64,000 nt of DNA from Cranoglanis bouderius (Eukaryota > Chordata > Actinopteri > Siluriformes > Cranoglanididae). The position numbers were made by a program, and so were the translations under genes. Under the pieces are notes generated by a model. The model was given only the letters and a program-made list of their open reading frames with translations. It made no database searches and was not told where the DNA came from. Within the stretch, counting starts at the first letter, position 1; each line of letters opens with the position of its first letter. Positions 60,080 to 64,000 of the stretch are shown here, one piece after another. The DNA lies in NCBI GenBank assembly GCA_023630585.1, contig CM042546.1, positions 12,318,810 to 12,382,809 of the forward strand. Reading direction: 5' to 3'.

Positions 60080-61915
60080 TATGCTCTCAGTAAGGAATAG
60101 TTACAACCCTAATTAATATAGAACAACATGTGGTCGTGGTTGTTTTTATCCGTGTATACGCACATTAAAACACGTTCCTGTTGTCGCTTATGCTGTATCA
60201 GCAATACTCAGTCGTTAATAAGACAAAACGACAGCGCTTGGGTGTCCAGATAATTCCAAGGTGAGCGATTCTAAGAAATTCTTTCAATCAGCATACATCA
60301 CAGAGCTTATTTGTAATATGTGGAAATTAGAAATATCAAATATTTCCCTCTAATATGAGAGAAAATATACTTATTAGGCTACTGTCTAAACAATTTGAGT
60401 CAGTTGTGCTGGGTTTTTTCGTTATGTCATGTATAAATACTTTCATTTTTTGGAGTGACGGACATTTACATCACCAGATAAATTAAAAACTTTTTTTTCC
60501 CCATGAAAAGGAACACAGTGGGTCATTCCATATAAATCAATTTAAGTCAATTTCATAATCTATAAATCAATTCTACATGTTCATTGCCTTCCTTATGAAG
60601 TTTAGTTCTTGCTTTAGTGTTCACGCAGTAGATTTTGCACTCGTTTCTGACCGTGCAGAGGAAAAACCTGCGTGACTCAACACGCTTTAGGCTTGTTTTC
60701 CTTTCAGGGATCTTTCCTTCTCTCAAACCCTCTTTCTGTGTCACTTTAGCTAGAATTGTTAGATTAACTGAACCAATTAATGTTGACTGGTTCAAGCAAA
60801 GTCTGAAGCATACAATCTCCATTCTAGAGTTGCGGTGAAATGCATTAGAGATGAACTAAAATTAAAAAAATGTTTACGTGTCATATTGATTTGGGTAAAA
60901 CTAAAATGAACATAATCAAATGAACAAGGAAAAAAAAAAACAAAAAGCAAAAAAAAAAAAAAAAAAAACGATCCCACAATTCCAACTCTTTTGAACACTT
61001 CTGGAAGTGTTCATCATAGCAAGCTTAACCATCCAATCAGTAATCCCTAGCCAACTTGATTACCCATCTACATATCCTAAATAAGGAAAGGTGCTCGAAC
61101 ATAGTCTAAAGCGTCCCAGTTCTGCAAAATCATAACTCGATGTGATTGTAATGTAGCCACTATGAGCCAGTTTTTCATTTCTCAAGATAAGACGTATTTG
61201 GTTTAGAGCTATCATGACACCATAATTAGAAAGCCTAGGAATCTATTCCAGCAAGTTTGACTGCGTGAGAGATATTCGACACAAGGGTTGCAATCATCAG
61301 GTGATCATCAGGCACCAAACGAATGGCCTGTGGAGCTCTCGCCGGTGTGAACTTTGTAAGTAACTGGACATTTTACACCATCTAGTTCAAAGGTGATCAA
61401 TCAGAACATCTATTTCTGAAACAAATGTCTCTGTGTATCAGGGCTCATGTGTCACATTCAAGAATGGCATGTCCTGCACAAGCAAGACTGGCAGAAACAC
61501 TTGGAGGGTGAGGGATACACACATTGTGACCGGGGAACAACGTGTCCCGAGTTAGACTAAACAACGTCATGAATGTGTTTTCTTTTCCGTTGTTGCCATA
61601 CGAATGTAGATTGTAAAAGAAGAGACTTGAGAGGTACTCCAAATTTTGACTTCTCCATTATAGATACTGATCAAATCACAAGTGGTGCACGTTGATATTT
61701 GCTTGTACTATCTGCCCTGCACATGTTCTGAAATAATCAATAGTTTGTTGATAATCCTTCTTATAAATCTAAAACTTGAGTCATGAGTTTAATTCATAAA
61801 CGGATGTTTGATCTATAGAAATGGTTTCGTGAGATGCATATGTAATTATGCCCAGGGCCATTTTGGCGCCCTAGGCAAGATTCCTATTGGTGCCTGTATC
61901 TCCTTGGTATGCCTC
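60080..61915. other. Intergenic, no gene recognised
   Basis: Short frames only (for example a minus frame at 60553-60822 with no motif). A-runs at about 60929-60967. Confidence 0.4.
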
Positions 61916-61919
61916 ATCC

Positions 61920-61993
61920 CATAAATTAATTTTTTTATTTTTTATTTCTTTCCTTATTAATTAACTAATTAACTAATTAATTAATTAATTAAT

Positions 61994-62029
<36 letters not shown>

Positions 62030-62101
62030 TTTTTGTAGTTTATTATATATACATAATCTCCATCTATATACCCCACAACTCCATAGTTCCACAGCTTGCC
62101 T

Positions 62102-62151
<50 letters not shown>

Positions 62152-62330
62152 CACACATACTGAATAGAGATGTGCACACAACCTCACACCAACACTTCAC
62201 ACAATCACATGTAAAACTTGTCTTGTTTGTTTTTGGTTTGTTGTTTTGTTTGCCCTGTATTTATGTTGTTGTATTCCTATATTTTGTTATAATAATAATA
62301 ATTTAAAAAATAAATAAATAAATAAAAAAT
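61920..62330. repeat. Low-complexity block: TTAA, (TTTC)n, (TA)n
   Basis: TTAATTAA repeats about 61960-61993, (TTTC)n 61994-62031, (TA)n 62105-62148. Confidence 0.9.
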
Positions 62331-62334
62331 AACG

Positions 62335-62690
62335 AGAAAGGAGCAAAACTCAGTCATGACCAGAAAGATTCAGCAGATTCACTGAACAAAAAGGCCAACG
62401 AATCCCAGTTGTGAATGAAAGCAGTGACCGATTCAACTGATCCGCTGAACGAGAGTGAAACTTGGTCATGACCAAAAGGATTCACTGATTCACTTAATAA
62501 AATGGAACGATTCTCAGTCATGAATGAAGAGATTCACTGACTTACCTGATTCGATTCATGAAAAAAGGAATGATTCTTGGTCATGCCTGAAATGATTCAT
62601 TGATTCAACTGATTTGGTGAATGAGAGAGGAGCGAAAATCATAAGCGAAAAGATGAACTGATTCAGCTGGTTCACTTAATGAGAAAGATA
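62335..62690. repeat. Degenerate repeat of a 'gattcactga' motif
   Basis: 'gattcactgaac', 'gatccgctgaac', 'gattcactgatt' and 'gattcattgattc' recur every few dozen bases with 'tcatgaccagaaag'-like phrases, giving an irregular tandem repeat of about 60-65 bp. Confidence 0.5.
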
Positions 62691-62699
62691 ATAATAATA

Positions 62700-63590
62700 A
62701 TAATAAAAAAAAATTAAACTAAATAATTAATAATAATAATATCTGGATCATGTGAGGGCTAATTGCTTAAAAATGTGAAAACTGAAGAAGGAAGGGTTTG
62801 GATTTTATTTTCCCACACATGAATAATACAGCCACTCAAATGTCTCAAACCAGCATCATATCAGATACATATTTCCATTATTACTAGGCCTACATGATGG
62901 AAAAGTTTTGTTTTATGGAAGCTGTGGTAACTTTGCTGTCAAAATGTGACATGATCAGATAAAAAGTTGGATTTATCATAAAACTTGCCTCGGGTGTTAT
63001 CACTGTTTGCAAGACTAAAAGACCAATAAAATATCAAACCTTTTGGCTATCTAACACAAGACTAGGCTAGTTTGGCGTCGCTAGCCAAGGAGAAGCACAA
63101 CTAAGATATCACTGTTTGGGTTTAGCTGCTACAATGCCATGCAAAGCTGTCCTTATGCCCTGCTCATATCATGTTCACGTAAACTGGAACTCATAGACAT
63201 TTACACACCTTGTTTTCCTGCTCAGAAAGAGAGGATGTTAGTGTTTTAGTTTCAACCCCTTTACTGGTATAAAAAAAACAAACAAAGACAAAACATTGTA
63301 TATCCATTTTTCTCCTCACAATAACTGGCTGGGTGAGCTAGAGACCTGTCAGCTAATAAGAGGAGTATTTCCACATATTCTCCAGTAAACCTTGTCTCAC
63401 TGGCCTTTTCTCGGTTCACTGAAGATACAAAATTACAACACTGCCGTTCAGTGACTTAGTTTAGTTTTATTTAAAGTTTGACATGACAGGATATTGCAGC
63501 ACAAAACCCTGAAATGTGTCAAACATACAAATACTCCAAGACAATCATTACTTAGTGTAAAACGAATAAAAGATAGCTGATGTACATGCA
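62700..63590. other. Intergenic, nothing recognised
   Basis: No motif-bearing frame or mobile element seen. Confidence 0.4.
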
Positions 63591-63634
63591 TTAAAAAAAA
63601 AAAAAAGAAAATAAAAAAAGAAATGAAAATACTA

Positions 63635-63716
<82 letters not shown>

Positions 63717-63723
63717 GTGTGTG

Positions 63724-63818
<95 letters not shown>
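63635..63818. repeat. Compound (TA)n(CA)n microsatellite
   Basis: TA about 63635-63680, CA 63681-63710, a short mixed part, then CA 63737-63818. It abuts, and has apparently replaced, the outer end of the following Tc1-like element. Confidence 0.96.
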
Positions 63819-63820
<2 letters not shown>

Positions 63821-64000
63821 CAACAAATTAGAATATTTCATAAGACCAATAAAAAAAACATTTTTAGTGAATTGTTGGCCTTCTGGAAAGTATGTTCATT
63901 TACTGTACATGTACTCAATACTTGGTAGGGGCTCCTTTTGCTTTAATTACTGCCTCAATTCGGCGTGGCATGGAGGTGATCAGTTTGTGGCACTGCTGAG
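63819..64000 (-). mobile_element. Tc1-like transposon, same family as the inner element, cut by window end
   Basis: On the minus strand it matches the right part of the 55.8-57.35-kb element, including the transposase C-terminus. Where that copy has TGA, this one reads CGA and continues to the usual terminal TGA of the frame. Its outermost inverted repeat is missing next to the CA tract. The rest lies beyond the window. Confidence 0.9.

Noticed and set aside
63448..63928. Open frames of 60-122 codons around the CA tract
   Set aside because: Pure microsatellite translation (Cys-Val, His-Thr, Tyr-Ile).

Overview
This window looks like vertebrate nuclear DNA from a teleost fish. It has spliced genes with GT/AG introns, unrearranged immunoglobulin light-chain segments with recombination signals, several Tc1-like transposon families and tRNA-derived SINEs of kinds common in fish, and very many CA, TA and GATA microsatellites. 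A catfish-like (siluriform) source is possible, but I cannot prove it from sequence alone. There are no bacterial operons, CRISPR arrays or rRNA genes.

Layout. 1-11 kb: intergenic DNA with a rearranged Tc1-like element (1.3-2.76 kb), a microsatellite-rich block (5.7-6.95 kb) and two arrays of a 41-bp minisatellite (7.6-8.6 and 9.6-9.95 kb). 11.3-24.7 kb, minus strand: a complete lbh-like gene (limb bud and heart transcription cofactor) in three coding exons, with a TATA promoter at 24.69 kb and a likely poly(A) signal near 9.97 kb. Its 9.9-kb first intron carries a hAT-type MITE, a Tc1-type MITE and degenerate tandem repeats. 27.9-35.3 kb, plus strand: a compact immunoglobulin light-chain locus of two V-J-C units. 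V segments have 23-bp-spacer RSSs and J segments 12-bp-spacer RSSs, which is the lambda-type arrangement. Unit 1 has a frameshifted V. Unit 2 has an open V with an octamer/TATA promoter. The two C exons are identical by eye over 343 bp. 36.16-45.3 kb, minus strand: sh2d4b-like adaptor gene in eight coding exons (454 codons) ending in an SH2 domain, with a possible 5' noncoding exon at 45.2 kb. 45.3-64 kb: no host gene recognised. This part holds Tc1-like elements (one inserted in another at 55.5-57.9 kb, and a further copy entering from the right edge), SINEs, MITEs, LINE reverse-transcriptase remnants, duplicated segments and long TA/CA tracts.

How the parts relate. The light-chain locus lies between lbh (divergent from it) and sh2d4b (convergent with it; the two 3' ends are under 1 kb apart). 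A rearranged V2-J2 product could be spliced in frame to C2. Unit 1 could at most supply J1-C1, or act as a sequence donor. I found no previously undescribed multigene system. The most informative signals are the light-chain locus (cysteine-rich germline CDR3, non-canonical J motifs, homogenised C exons), the fold-back Tc1 element and the transposon nest.
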